From: Acetobacteraceae bacterium B3987
GTDB lineage: Bacteria; Pseudomonadota; Alphaproteobacteria; Acetobacterales; Acetobacteraceae
Direction: 5' to 3'
Length of the DNA: 64,000 nt
NCBI GenBank assembly: GCA_026537415.1
Contig: JAFNMF010000001.1
Span: forward strand, 62,610 to 126,609
Position 1 is the first letter of the stretch. Every line of letters begins with the position of its first letter. Under the pieces are notes generated by a model, which saw only the letters and a list, made by a program, of their open reading frames with translations, did no database searches and was not told the origin of the DNA. Positions 8,960 to 18,085 of this stretch are shown one piece after another. Both the position numbers and the translations under genes were made by a program.

Positions 8960-10078
8960 ATGGTTGAGAAAACCCCACGCACCGTTTCAGCCCCCAAGAA
9001 ATTCATCATCGGCACGGGCCTGCTGGGTCAGCTGCATGATTTCGTAAAAGATTTTGGTGATAACGCTTTCATCATCAGTGACGAGTTCTTTGTTGAGCGT
9101 GTCGAGAAAGAGTCCATCGCTGGGCTGGAGAAAGCCGGGCTGAAGGGCAAGGCCGAGAAATTCCAGCGTGAATGTACGGATGCTGAAATTAAGCGTCTGG
9201 GTGAGTTGGCCAAGGCTCAGGGTGCCAATGTTATTGTCGGTATTGGTGGCGGTAAGACGCTGGATACCAGCAAGGCTGTGGCTCATTATTACAAGCTGCC
9301 CCTCATCCTGTACCCGACCATTGCATCTACCGATGCTCCCTGCATTGCGTTGGCCGTGATTTATACGGAGAAGGGTGAGTTCGATCGTTACCTGTTCCTG
9401 CCGCAGAACCCGGATGTTGTTGTGGCAGACACAGGTGTGATTGCTGGGGCCCCAGTTCGCTTCTTTGCCGCTGGTATTGGTGATGCGCTCTCCACCTACT
9501 TCGAAGCCCGTGCTTGTTATCGCTCCGATGGTGTGAACCTGTCTTGCAAGCGTCCGTCCCGTACGGGGCTTGGTCTGGCCCGTATGTGCTATGATCTGGT
9601 CTGTCAGAATGTTGATCTGGCCATGGATGCCGTACGCAACAAGGTGCCGACCCGTGCGCTGGAAGAAATGGTCGAGGCCACTATTTACCTCAGTGGTACA
9701 GGTGCAGAGACGGGCGGCCTTGCTGCTGCTCATGCTGTGCATAATGGCATGACCGTTATTGAAGACCTCCATCACGCTCAGCATGGTGAGAAAGTGGTGT
9801 TCGGCCTGTTGACCCAGCTGGTGCTGGAGAATGCACCGAAGGAAGAGATCGAAGAAGTGTTGCGTGTCGTTAAGTCAGCAGGACTGCCGATGACCCTCAA
9901 AGAACTTGGGGTCAAGGAGTTTGTGGAAGCAGACTGGCGTAAGGTGGCAGAGATTGCCTGCGATAAGAATGACACGATGGGGAATCTGCCCTTCAAGGTC
10001 ACGCCGGATGACGTCTATCACGCCATGGTTGCGGCAAATGCTCTTGGCGAGCGTTACCGTGCTGCCCATCAGGGCTGA
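8960..10078 (+). CDS. gldA: Glycerol dehydrogenase, NAD-linked, iron-ADH superfamily
   Basis: Oxidises glycerol to dihydroxyacetone in the cytoplasm. The 372-residue protein shows the NAD-binding GIGGGKTLDTSKA, YPTIASTDAP, and the three metal ligands of GldA: Asp175 in AAGIGDALSTYFEA, His258 in GLAAAHAVHNG and His275 in HAQHGEKVVFG. The start at 8960 has AAGGAG at 8945-8950; the in-frame TTG at 8942 lies before that site and is rejected. The codons are strongly biased and a clean terminator follows, consistent with a well-expressed single gene. Use of other small polyols cannot be excluded. Confidence 0.92.
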   Translation: MVEKTPRTVSAPKKFIIGTGLLGQLHDFVKDFGDNAFIISDEFFVERVEKESIAGLEKAGLKGKAEKFQRECTDAEIKRLGELAKAQGANVIVGIGGGKTLDTSKAVAHYYKLPLILYPTIASTDAPCIALAVIYTEKGEFDRYLFLPQNPDVVVADTGVIAGAPVRFFAAGIGDALSTYFEARACYRSDGVNLSCKRPSRTGLGLARMCYDLVCQNVDLAMDAVRNKVPTRALEEMVEATIYLSGTGAETGGLAAAHAVHNGMTVIEDLHHAQHGEKVVFGLLTQLVLENAPKEEIEEVLRVVKSAGLPMTLKELGVKEFVEADWRKVAEIACDKNDTMGNLPFKVTPDDVYHAMVAANALGERYRAAHQG

Positions 10079-10126
10079 TAAGGCCTGACAGGCTGGGGCT
10101 GTGGAAACATGGCCCCTTACAAGAAA

Positions 10127-10158
10127 GGTCCGGGGTTTCAGGCTCCGGGCCTTTTTTT
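10127..10158 (+). terminator. Rho-independent terminator of gldA
   Basis: GGTCCGGGG (10127-10135) pairs with CTCCGGGCC (10143-10151) over nine pairs including two G-T pairs, followed by seven T. Confidence 0.88.
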
Positions 10159-10208
10159 GTGAGGTGTTAGTGACTAGTAAGTCTTCCGACACAGGAGGGT
10201 TGGAGAAC

Positions 10209-11171
10209 ATGCCGTACAGGGTTGCTATTATCATTCGGACGAAAAACCGTCCCCTGTTTTTAGCTCGGGCTTTTGAGAGCCTAGGGCGGCAGAGTTTTCA
10301 GGATTTTCGTGTGTACGTCATCAATGATGGCGGAGATGCTGATGAGGTGTTTCGGGTCATATCTTTGTATGGCCCTAGAGAGGAAGACCGTGTTGTGCAG
10401 ATGGACCTGCCCACTTCAGCGGGGCGGGCACAGGCCATGAATATTGGGCTAGGGCTTGTTAAAGAAGAGTATGTCCATATTCATGATGATGACGACACGC
10501 TGGAGCCAGAATTTTACGCTCGTACGGTTGCTTATCTTGATGATGACCGGGCCGGTGCTTTTGTAGGGGTAACAACCAGCAGCTACGACATTGTTGAGCA
10601 TATGGAAGGGGGGCAGATCGTCTTCGACAAGCGTTTTGACAGTTTTGGGCGCAAGGAAGGGTCTATTGTTGATTATGGCCTGTTTCTGGCGCATGTCAGT
10701 CTGCTCAGCACGATTACGACATTGTTCCGCCGTTCAGCCATTCCAGTTTCGGATGGGGTGAATACGACTCTGCCTTATGTGGAAGATCAGGACTTCTTCC
10801 AGCGTCTCATGTTGGCGGGGGAAGTGGGTATTATTCCGGACTTTCTGGCGAATTATCATCAGCGGCCGCTCAGGACTGGCGGCCCTGATGATAAGAGTGA
10901 GACAGAATTTTCCTATGATGCTGTCATGGCTTACACTAATACGGTGTTGCGGGATGCCATTCAGGGTAAAGGCCGCATGAGGGAGTTTCAGGCGGCTTTT
11001 CTCCAGCAGGCCCGGCAGGAATATCGTCTTGCTTCATCATTTGCCCGTCAGGCGGAACAGGCCCGGCAGGAATGTAGTCAGTTGCGACAGGAAATCAGCG
11101 AGCTGAGAGGTGAGTTTAACCGCCTGTCCCGTTTTATGGTGCAGCTCGCCGATAGGCTGGAGGGGCGTTGA
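10209..11171 (+). CDS. Family 2 glycosyltransferase with C-terminal coiled coil
   Basis: The 320-residue protein begins with a GT-A fold: VAIIIRTKNRPLFLARAFES, then YVINDGGDADE, and the metal-binding DxD-like HIHDDDDTLEPEFY near residue 95. VEDQDFFQRLMLAG near residue 200 fits the acceptor-side ED motif. From about residue 255 to the end the sequence is rich in Gln, Arg and Glu (QQARQEYRLA, EQARQECSQLRQEISELR) and should form a coiled coil. There are no membrane segments, so it is cytosolic or peripheral. Start 10209 follows GGAGG at 10194-10198; longer in-frame starts would read through the gldA terminator. The sugar and acceptor are unknown. Confidence 0.85.
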   Translation: MPYRVAIIIRTKNRPLFLARAFESLGRQSFQDFRVYVINDGGDADEVFRVISLYGPREEDRVVQMDLPTSAGRAQAMNIGLGLVKEEYVHIHDDDDTLEPEFYARTVAYLDDDRAGAFVGVTTSSYDIVEHMEGGQIVFDKRFDSFGRKEGSIVDYGLFLAHVSLLSTITTLFRRSAIPVSDGVNTTLPYVEDQDFFQRLMLAGEVGIIPDFLANYHQRPLRTGGPDDKSETEFSYDAVMAYTNTVLRDAIQGKGRMREFQAAFLQQARQEYRLASSFARQAEQARQECSQLRQEISELRGEFNRLSRFMVQLADRLEGR

Positions 11172-11183
11172 CCCCTCATTTTG

Positions 11184-12695
11184 TTACCTTTGTTCCTGAA
11201 GAGTAAAGCCACCAAGCAGCTGGCGCAGCTGGCGTGTCCGCTGTGCCATGTTGGAGATTGCCGCAGAGGTCTGCTCCACCATAGCGGCATTTTCTCGCGT
11301 GCCCTGATCGATGGTGACGACTGCCCCGTTGACATCCCGTAGGGCCGATGCCTGCTCGGACGTTGCTTTGGAGATTTCTTTGAGGTGCGTACCGATATTG
11401 GCCACGCTAGAGATGATGGTGTCGATGGCGCCGCTGGCGTCCTTCATGATGGTGGACCCGGAGCTGACGTGAGTCTGGGATGTGGTGATGAGGTCTTTGA
11501 CCTCCTCGGAGGCATCACCGACCCGATTGGCCAGTTTGCGGATTTCTTGTGCCAGAACACGGAAGCCACTGCCTGCCTCACCAGCATGGGCGGCTTCTAC
11601 GCCGGTATTGAGGGCCAGAAGATTGGTCTGTGTGGCGATATTGGAGATGACGTTTGTGATCTTGTTCACGGCTTCGGCAGAGCGTTCAATCTCTTCCATG
11701 GCTGTGCTGGCACGGCGGATCATGGTCCCAAACTGTTCGGTGATGGTTTGACATTCCTCTACGAACTGGGTCGCTTCGCTGACACGGGCCTCGGTGGAGG
11801 AGACCGTGGCTGTGATCTGCTCTACAGCGGCGGCTGTTTTCTCAACGGAAGCTGCCTGCCGTTCCGTGCGCTGGGCGAGGTCCTGGGCAGCACTGTTGAT
11901 TTCATCAGCTGTATTGTCGATGCTTTCCGTAGCTTCGCTGATAGCATGGAGCGTCTGGCAAAGTGATGATATGGCGCGGTTGAGATTATCCCGCATGGGG
12001 AGGTAGGTTTTGGGGAACTCCCCATCTACCGTGTGGGAGAGATTCTTGTTGGCAAGGGCATCAATGATGCGGCCGAATCGTTCCGTAACAAACTGACGCT
12101 CTTGTTCGATAGCCTCATCAAGTTTGTTCATCTCTTCTTTATTGAGCTTCTTGGCTTCGTCAATATAGATGGAAATGGTGAGGTCCATGTCCAAAAAGAC
12201 TGCTTTACAGAGGCTGCTGAGTGATTCTGTTATCTTAGAGAAAGCCATTTTGGGCGGCAGGAGTGGTGCCGGGGGGGCTAGCTGAGCTGTAACATCTCTG
12301 ATGATGGAGGCCAGTAGAAGGGCATAGCCACCAATATACCAGCGTGGGTCCAGTCCAATTTTGGCATGGGTACGACCGATCTGGCGGACGGTGTTGACAT
12401 ATTGTAGGCCGAAAGTGGCTGATGAAATATTTTTCCAATAAGTAAGCTGCGCCCGTTTGGCTTTTTGCATTTGTGCTTCTGAATTAAAGAAGACTCTGGT
12501 TTGTGGTTCTTGGCGGACCGTATTGTAAAATGCATCAAGGGCTTTGGGCAGGCATCTGTTAACGTATTTTTCAATACGGCGTATAGCTAGGCAGTCCTGC
12601 TCCCCCAGTTGGAGAAAATGCAGCCGGGATTTCAGTTCTTCAGTATCCTCAAAGCTTTCTTTTGGATTAGTCATGATTGCTGAAAATTTAGACAT
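11184..12695 (-). CDS. Globin-coupled methyl-accepting chemotaxis protein (HemAT-like)
   Basis: A 503-residue soluble chemoreceptor with no membrane segment. Residues about 25-175 form a protoglobin sensor; GRTHAKIGLDPRWYIGGY contains the likely proximal haem ligand His110, matching the HemAT pattern. A linker leads to the signalling domain, whose hairpin tip reads SNIATQTNLLALNTGVEAAH followed by GEAGSGFRVLAQEIRKLA. In HemAT proteins oxygen binding to haem controls CheA through CheW. ATG 12695 has GGGGAT just upstream; ATG 12713 has no ribosome site. No other chemotaxis gene is in the window. The 274 bases up to ureD are AT-rich and must hold divergent promoters, but I could not fix boxes there. 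Confidence 0.9.
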   Translation of the reverse strand: MSKFSAIMTNPKESFEDTEELKSRLHFLQLGEQDCLAIRRIEKYVNRCLPKALDAFYNTVRQEPQTRVFFNSEAQMQKAKRAQLTYWKNISSATFGLQYVNTVRQIGRTHAKIGLDPRWYIGGYALLLASIIRDVTAQLAPPAPLLPPKMAFSKITESLSSLCKAVFLDMDLTISIYIDEAKKLNKEEMNKLDEAIEQERQFVTERFGRIIDALANKNLSHTVDGEFPKTYLPMRDNLNRAISSLCQTLHAISEATESIDNTADEINSAAQDLAQRTERQAASVEKTAAAVEQITATVSSTEARVSEATQFVEECQTITEQFGTMIRRASTAMEEIERSAEAVNKITNVISNIATQTNLLALNTGVEAAHAGEAGSGFRVLAQEIRKLANRVGDASEEVKDLITTSQTHVSSGSTIMKDASGAIDTIISSVANIGTHLKEISKATSEQASALRDVNGAVVTIDQGTRENAAMVEQTSAAISNMAQRTRQLRQLLGGFTLQEQR

Positions 12696-12969
12696 GCTAT
12701 CCCCGTTAAACATTATTTAGTAGGTGGCTGGTCATGATCGACCAAGATCTTTTGAAGCCCCTATTTCTAATAATATGGTTACTAGGAAATTAAATATGAT
12801 ATGAAATTAGTGTGCTTAACCTTGATTAATATTATTAATAGTACCCATTTATATTTATTAATTATTACGTATCCTTTCATTTTCTTGGGGTATGTCTGGA
12901 TGGTCTCTGCCCTGATATGTTGTTGTTATACTTGGTTATAAAAGGAATGATGGGTGGGGGAGCGTGGCG

Positions 12970-13815
12970 ATGAGTGTAAGTGGGGAGATGGCATTGCCTC
13001 TGCAACGGGCCGAAGGTGCCTTTACGCTCAGTGCCCGTATCCGGGAGGGACAGACACGGCGGGGTATTTTGCGGCAGGGCGGATGCAGCCGGCTGCTTTT
13101 CCCCCGGCGTGATGGGGTCCAGCTTGAAGCCGTGATGGTCAACATTTCCGGTGGGCTGGCAGCGGGGGACCAGTTACGGGGCGAGGTATGGTGTGAGGAG
13201 GGTGCCGAGCTGCTCATGAGCAGCCAAGGGCATGAGCGTGTCTATCGTGCCCGCCCGGAAGACCCGCCTGCCATAATTCGGACGACCTGTCATCTGGCCC
13301 CTCAGTCCCGGCTGGAATGGCTGCCCCACGGGACCATCTTCTTCAATGGTGCCCAGCTGGAACGCTTCATGACGGTGGAGATGGCAGGAACGGCCAGTTT
13401 TCTTTTTTATGAAAGCCGTATTCTGGGTCGTCATGGCTCCGGGGAACAGCTGCAACAGCTGCATCTGCGGGACAGGCTGAGCATCAGGCGGGATGGTCGT
13501 CCTGTTCTGGAGGACAGCACGATCATGACGGGGGATGGCCTGCATGAGTTTCTCCAGCAGGCCCCGGTTGCGGATGGGGCCTGCGTGGATACCATGCTTG
13601 TTCTGGTGGACAGGGACGCAGAGAATTATCTGCCCCGGCTGCGTCCTCTGCTGGAGGATGTGGGGCCGGAGGCTTCTTTTGCGGCATCCTGCTGGGATGG
13701 CAAACTCATCATCAGGGGGCTGGCCCGCAATAACTGGGTGGTTGAATCCCTCATGCACCGGATTCTGCCCTGTCTTCGGGCAGGCCGGAGGCTTCCCACA
13801 GGCTGGCGTATTTAG
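12970..13815 (+). CDS. ureD: Urease accessory protein UreD
   Basis: First gene of the urease cluster; with UreF and UreG it forms the complex that loads nickel into apo-urease. The 281-residue protein shows family blocks [54 protein letters not shown] and [16 protein letters not shown]. The ATG at 12970 is preferred to GTG 12964, with GGTGGGGGAG just upstream. Fifty-two bases separate it from ureA. Confidence 0.93.
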   Translation: MSVSGEMALPLQRAEGAFTLSARIREGQTRRGILRQGGCSRLLFPRRDGVQLEAVMVNISGGLAAGDQLRGEVWCEEGAELLMSSQGHERVYRARPEDPPAIIRTTCHLAPQSRLEWLPHGTIFFNGAQLERFMTVEMAGTASFLFYESRILGRHGSGEQLQQLHLRDRLSIRRDGRPVLEDSTIMTGDGLHEFLQQAPVADGACVDTMLVLVDRDAENYLPRLRPLLEDVGPEASFAASCWDGKLIIRGLARNNWVVESLMHRILPCLRAGRRLPTGWRI

Positions 13816-13867
13816 GGAGAGGCGTTATTGTGGTCAAAGGTGGTTACAGGCAGGGAACGGACAGAGC

Positions 13868-14170
13868 ATGAAACTCACCCCACGGGAAAAGGACAAGCTG
13901 CTGGTGGCCATGGCTGCCATCGTGGCCCGCAAAAGGCTGGAGCGGGGTGTGAAACTGAACTATCCCGAAGCGGTGGCCCTGATTACCGACCATGTCGTGG
14001 AAGGTGCCCGTGATGGCCGCAGCGTGGCGGAACTCATGGCCAGCGGTGGCGAAGTGCTGGTGCAGGAGCAGGTTATGCCCGGTGTGGCGGAAATGATCGC
14101 CGATGTGCAGGTGGAAGCCACCTTTCCCGATGGAACGAAACTGGTGACCGTTCATGACCCAATCCGCTGA
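13868..14170 (+). CDS. ureA: Urease gamma subunit
   Basis: A 100-residue structural subunit of nickel urease, which hydrolyses urea to ammonia and carbamate. [20 protein letters not shown] at the start and [20 protein letters not shown] are diagnostic, as is the length. A longer reading frame exists upstream through ureD, but the ATG at 13868 gives the exact family N terminus. The ribosome site is weak. The 3' end overlaps ureB by 17 bases. Confidence 0.97.
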   Translation: MKLTPREKDKLLVAMAAIVARKRLERGVKLNYPEAVALITDHVVEGARDGRSVAELMASGGEVLVQEQVMPGVAEMIADVQVEATFPDGTKLVTVHDPIR

Positions 14171-14516
14171 CAGACAGCAGGACAGCCTGCCGGAAGGAGC
14201 CATACCGGGCGAGATTCTACCCGCAGAAGGGGAGATCATCCTCAATGAGGGACGCCCGACCCGGCGGCTGATGGTCGTCAATACGGGCGATCGCCCTGTG
14301 CAGGTGGGCAGTCATTATCATTTCGCTGAAGTGAATCCGGCCCTACGTCTCGATCGTGATCGGGCCTGGGGCTGGCGGCTGGATATTCCTTCCGGCGGGG
14401 CTGTCCGTTTCGAGCCGGGGCAGGAGCGTGAGGTGACGCTCGTTCCTTATGGTGGGGTAAAGCGGATTAGGGGGTTTCATGGTGGCGACCGGAACAGGGA
14501 GAAGGAAACGTTATGA
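14154..14516 (+). CDS. ureB: Urease beta subunit
   Basis: A 120-residue subunit. The family core begins at [18 protein letters not shown] about 16 residues in, so the protein carries a short N-terminal extension. [13 protein letters not shown] and [18 protein letters not shown] are typical. It is a separate gene as in most proteobacteria, not fused to gamma as in Helicobacter. The ATG lies inside the end of ureA and the stop overlaps the ureC start (ATGA), so translation is coupled. Confidence 0.96.
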   Translation: MTQSADRQQDSLPEGAIPGEILPAEGEIILNEGRPTRRLMVVNTGDRPVQVGSHYHFAEVNPALRLDRDRAWGWRLDIPSGGAVRFEPGQEREVTLVPYGGVKRIRGFHGGDRNREKETL

Positions 14517-16222
14517 GCCGTCTGTCCCGTCATGATTACGCCCATCAGTATGGCCCCACGATCGGGGACCGCCTGCGGCTCGCCGATACGGCCCTGACTG
14601 CTGAAATCGAAGAAGACCGGACCCTTTACGGGGAAGAGGTCTGCTTCGGTGGTGGCAAGACCATTCGGGATGGCATGGGCCAGTCCCAGCGCAGTCAGGC
14701 CGAAGGGGCGATGGATACGGTCATCACCAATGCGGTGATTTTTGACCATTGGGGAATTATCAAGGCCGATATTGGCATTCGTGCGGGCCGTATCGCCGCC
14801 ATCGGCAAGGCCGGGAACCCGGACATTCAGTCGGGCGTGGATATCATCATCGGGCCGGGAACGGAGATCATCGCTGCGGAAGGGCGTATCGTCACACCGG
14901 GTGGAATTGACAGCCATATCCATTACATCTGCCCCCAGCAGGTTGAAGAGGCTCTCGCTGCCGGAATCACGACTCTTGTGGGTGGGGGAACCGGTCCTGC
15001 TACCGGGACAGCCGCCACAACCTGCACGCCGGGGCCGTGGCATATGGCCCGGATGTTACAGGCAGCGGAGGGTCTGCCCGTCAATCTCGCTTTTGCGGGC
15101 AAGGGCAATGCCTCTCGTCCTGCGGCACTGGAGGAGATGGTGCGGGCCGGGGCCTCCTGCCTGAAGCTGCATGAAGACTGGGGCAGCACGCCTTCTGCCA
15201 TCGACTGCTGCCTGTCCGTCGCAGACCGGATGGATGTGCAGGTGATGATCCATACCGATACGCTCAATGAGAGCGGCTTCGTGGAGGATACCATCGCGGC
15301 CTTCAAAGGGCGGACGATCCATGCGTTCCATACGGAAGGGGCAGGGGGCGGCCATGCACCGGACATCATCCGGGTGGCAGGCCTGCCGAACGTGCTGCCA
15401 TCCTCCACCAATCCGACCCGGCCTTACACGGTCAACACGCTGGATGAGCATCTGGACATGCTGATGGTCTGCCATCATCTCAATCCCCGTGTGCCAGAAG
15501 ATATCGCTTTTGCCGAAAGCCGCATCCGTAAGGAGACCATCGCCGCAGAGGATATCCTCCATGATATGGGGGTGCTGGCCATGATGTCTTCGGACAGTCA
15601 GGCGATGGGCCGTGTGGGGGAAGTCCCCCTGCGGACATGGCAGACAGCCCACAAGATGAAATGCCAGCGAGGCCCTCTGGCCGGGGATGACGGGCGGGCG
15701 GATAATGCCCGTATTAAACGGTATCTGGCAAAATATACCATCAACCCTGCCATTGCTCATGGCCTGTCGCATGAGGTCGGTTCCATTGCCGTAGGGAAGC
15801 TGGCTGATCTGATCGTGTGGGACCCGGCCTTCTTTGCCGTCAAGCCGGACCTTGTGGTGAAGGGCGGAATGATCGTTTACGCCATGATGGGCGACCCCAA
15901 TGCCTCCATTCCCACACCGCAGCCCGTGCATGGCCGGATGATGTTTGGAGCCTATGGCGAGGCTCTGGCAGCAACCTGCACGACTTTTGTGTCACAGGCC
16001 GCTCTGGAGGATGATGTTGGCCGGAAACTGGGGCTGAAACGCTCCCTCTCTGCGGTACGGAACACACGGGGCGGTATTGGCAAGGCGGATATGGTTCATA
16101 ACAGTGCCATGCCCCATATTGAAGTGGACCCGGAAACTTACGAAGTCCGGGTTGATGGTGAGCCGCTGACCTGCGAGCCTGCGGCTGTTCTCCCTATGGC
16201 GCAGAGGTATTTTCTGTTCTGA
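14513..16222 (+). CDS. ureC: Urease alpha subunit, catalytic
   Basis: A 569-residue catalytic subunit with the complete active site: nickel ligands His135 and His137 ([14 protein letters not shown]), carbamylated bridging Lys218 ([10 protein letters not shown]), His247 ([12 protein letters not shown]), His273 ([16 protein letters not shown]) and Asp361 ([14 protein letters not shown]), plus the catalytic His321 of the flap ([11 protein letters not shown]). Numbering is one higher than the Klebsiella enzyme. All residues needed for activity are present. It overlaps ureB by 4 bases and ureE by 1. Confidence 0.98.
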   Translation: MSRLSRHDYAHQYGPTIGDRLRLADTALTAEIEEDRTLYGEEVCFGGGKTIRDGMGQSQRSQAEGAMDTVITNAVIFDHWGIIKADIGIRAGRIAAIGKAGNPDIQSGVDIIIGPGTEIIAAEGRIVTPGGIDSHIHYICPQQVEEALAAGITTLVGGGTGPATGTAATTCTPGPWHMARMLQAAEGLPVNLAFAGKGNASRPAALEEMVRAGASCLKLHEDWGSTPSAIDCCLSVADRMDVQVMIHTDTLNESGFVEDTIAAFKGRTIHAFHTEGAGGGHAPDIIRVAGLPNVLPSSTNPTRPYTVNTLDEHLDMLMVCHHLNPRVPEDIAFAESRIRKETIAAEDILHDMGVLAMMSSDSQAMGRVGEVPLRTWQTAHKMKCQRGPLAGDDGRADNARIKRYLAKYTINPAIAHGLSHEVGSIAVGKLADLIVWDPAFFAVKPDLVVKGGMIVYAMMGDPNASIPTPQPVHGRMMFGAYGEALAATCTTFVSQAALEDDVGRKLGLKRSLSAVRNTRGGIGKADMVHNSAMPHIEVDPETYEVRVDGEPLTCEPAAVLPMAQRYFLF

Positions 16223-16767
16223 TGAAACATGTTGTCGATATCCTGCCAGCAGGTCGCTGGAACAAGGCAGATGCCGCTGATGTTTTCGTGGCGGATTATG
16301 AAGGGCGGCACAGGCGGCGCATTGTTCTCTCCCTGAAAAGCGGGGAGCGTGTCCTGCTGGAGCTGAAAGAGGCCCGCCTGCTCAATGAAGGGGAAGGGCT
16401 GGTTCTGGATGATGGCCGCATCATCCGGGTGGAGGCCCTGCCGGAAGCTCTCATGGAAGTCACGGCCCATTCGGCCCTGCATCTGCTCCAGCTGGCGTGG
16501 CATCTGGGCAACCGGCATCTGCCTGCCATGATAGAGGAAAAGCGGATTCTGGTACGGCAGGATGCCGTGATCGCCGATATGCTCGCCGGGCTGGGGGCGC
16601 ATGTGCATCTCTGTGAGGCGCCTTTCTCGCCAGAAAGCGGGGCCTATGCAGGGCGTGGCGGACATGACCATGCTCACAGCCACAGCCACAGCCACAGCCA
16701 CAGCCACAGCCACAGCCACAGCCACAGCCACAGCCACAGCCACAGCCACAGCCACGAGGCCGGATGA
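16222..16767 (+). CDS. ureE: Urease nickel metallochaperone UreE with long His-Ser tail
   Basis: A 181-residue nickel carrier that hands metal to the UreDFG complex. The N-terminal domain spans about residues 1-75; the metal-binding domain contains HLLQLAWHLGNRHLPAMIEE with the conserved dimer-interface histidine. The C-terminal tail is HDHA, then 13 consecutive His-Ser pairs and HEAG, so about 16 histidines in 34 residues. His-rich UreE tails are known in Klebsiella and store nickel; a perfect dipeptide repeat of this length is unusual. The tail comes from a simple DNA repeat. The stop overlaps the ureF start. Confidence 0.95.
   Translation: MKHVVDILPAGRWNKADAADVFVADYEGRHRRRIVLSLKSGERVLLELKEARLLNEGEGLVLDDGRIIRVEALPEALMEVTAHSALHLLQLAWHLGNRHLPAMIEEKRILVRQDAVIADMLAGLGAHVHLCEAPFSPESGAYAGRGGHDHAHSHSHSHSHSHSHSHSHSHSHSHSHSHEAG
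16675..16752 (+). repeat. (CACAGC)13 hexanucleotide microsatellite inside ureE
   Basis: Thirteen perfect head-to-tail copies of CACAGC (78 bases) encode the His-Ser tail. Because the unit is six bases, gain or loss of copies keeps the frame and changes only tail length. Confidence 0.98.
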
Positions 16768-17435
16768 GCCGGGTGGAGGGCACAGGCTTTCTCCAGCTGC
16801 TTTCATGGGTGTCTCCGGCCTTTCCGACAGGCAATTACGCCTATAGTCATGGTCTGGAATGGGCCGTGGAGCAGGGCAGCCTGTATGATGTGCAGTCTCT
16901 CTGCCTGTGGCTCACAGCCCTGCTGGAACATGGTTCCCTGAAGAATGATCTGATCTTTCTGAAGGAAGCGTGGGGCCATGCCGCTGATGAGGCCGCCCTC
17001 ATGGAGCTGGCAGCCCATGTTCTGGCCTGTGCCTCTTCACGGGAACGGTATGAGGAAACGCTCTGGCAGGGGGAGGCTTTTCTGCGGGCGGCGTCTGTCT
17101 GGCAGCCTGACTGCGAGAGACTGCGCCGCATGATGGCCTGTCCGTTGCCGGTGGCGCAGGGTCTGGTGTTCAGTCGGGGTGGTGTCGGGCGGGATGAAGC
17201 CCTTCAGGCAGGGGCTTATGGTGCCGTGGCGGCTCTTGTGGCAGCCGTGGTGAAGCTGGTGCCACTGGGGCAGACGGATGGACTGCGTGCCCTGCATCAT
17301 ATGGAGCCTGTCATCCAGAAGGCTGTCCGGCTAACCGGGGATCGGACATTGGAGGATGTGGGTAGTGTCTGTTTTGCCGCTGATCTTGCTGCCATTCATC
17401 ACGAAACACAGAGAACGAGGCTTTTTCGCACATGA
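16764..17435 (+). CDS. ureF: Urease accessory protein UreF
   Basis: A 223-residue all-helical accessory protein that bridges UreD and UreG and gates nickel insertion. Family blocks are [20 protein letters not shown] near the N terminus, AVEQGSLYD, and [20 protein letters not shown] near residue 175. ATG overlaps the ureE stop (ATGA) and the 3' end overlaps ureG by 4 bases. Confidence 0.95.
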   Translation: MSRVEGTGFLQLLSWVSPAFPTGNYAYSHGLEWAVEQGSLYDVQSLCLWLTALLEHGSLKNDLIFLKEAWGHAADEAALMELAAHVLACASSRERYEETLWQGEAFLRAASVWQPDCERLRRMMACPLPVAQGLVFSRGGVGRDEALQAGAYGAVAALVAAVVKLVPLGQTDGLRALHHMEPVIQKAVRLTGDRTLEDVGSVCFAADLAAIHHETQRTRLFRT

Positions 17436-18070
17436 CGACATCATCTTCTGAGCATCTGGTTGCCGGACGGCATGGCCCTCTGCGTGTGGGGATTGGCGGG
17501 CCGGTTGGTACGGGCAAGACGGCCCTCATGGATGCGCTCTGCCGTATTTTCCGTCAGTCCTACAGCGTGGCGGCCCTGACCAACGACATCTACACCCGTG
17601 AGGATGCTGAATTTCTCACCCGTGCCGGGTCTCTCCCGCCAGAGCGGATCATGGGGATCGAGACAGGGGGGTGCCCGCACACGGCCATACGGGAAGATGC
17701 CAGCATCAATCTGGCGGGGATTGAGACGCTGCGGGAGCGTTTTCCTGATCTGGACCTCGTTCTGGTGGAAAGTGGCGGGGACAATCTCGCTGCCACCTTC
17801 AGCCCGGAACTGGCAGACCTGACGATCTATGTCATTGACGTATCTGCCGGGGACAAGATTCCCCGCAAGGGCGGGCCGGGAATTACACGCAGCGATCTGC
17901 TGGTCATCAACAAGACGGACCTTGCCCCGCATGTTGGGGCCGATCTGGGTGTGATGGACCGGGACAGCCGCATGATGCGGGGTAGCCGCCCTTTCGTTTT
18001 CACCAATATCCGGGCTGGTGAAGGGGTGGAGGCTGTTGCCCGTTTCATCATCGAGCAGGGCGGGCTGTAA
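17432..18070 (+). CDS. ureG: Urease accessory GTPase UreG
   Basis: A 212-residue SIMIBI-class GTPase that powers nickel delivery. The P-loop GGPVGTGKT is at residues 22-30, the nickel-binding Cys-Pro-His at 81-83 ([15 protein letters not shown]), [17 protein letters not shown] follows, and the guanine-specificity motif NKTD is at 160-163. It is the last gene of the ureDABCEFG run; the NCS1 permease gene converges on it only 15 bases away, with no terminator hairpin visible between them. Confidence 0.97.
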   Translation: MTTSSSEHLVAGRHGPLRVGIGGPVGTGKTALMDALCRIFRQSYSVAALTNDIYTREDAEFLTRAGSLPPERIMGIETGGCPHTAIREDASINLAGIETLRERFPDLDLVLVESGGDNLAATFSPELADLTIYVIDVSAGDKIPRKGGPGITRSDLLVINKTDLAPHVGADLGVMDRDSRMMRGSRPFVFTNIRAGEGVEAVARFIIEQGGL

Positions 18071-18085
18071 CCCGCCCCGGCTCAT

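Noticed and set aside
10101-10208. Longer N terminus for the family 2 glycosyltransferase
   Set aside because: It would read through the gldA terminator; the ATG at 10209 has the ribosome site and the family N terminus.
16675-16752. Short regular repeats as a CRISPR array
   Set aside because: The unit is six bases with no spacers and encodes the His-Ser tail of UreE.
16138-16806. Minus-strand frame with a long Ala-Val repeat
   Set aside because: It is the complement of the CACAGC repeat and of ureC/ureE coding sequence; the plus strand is clearly urease.
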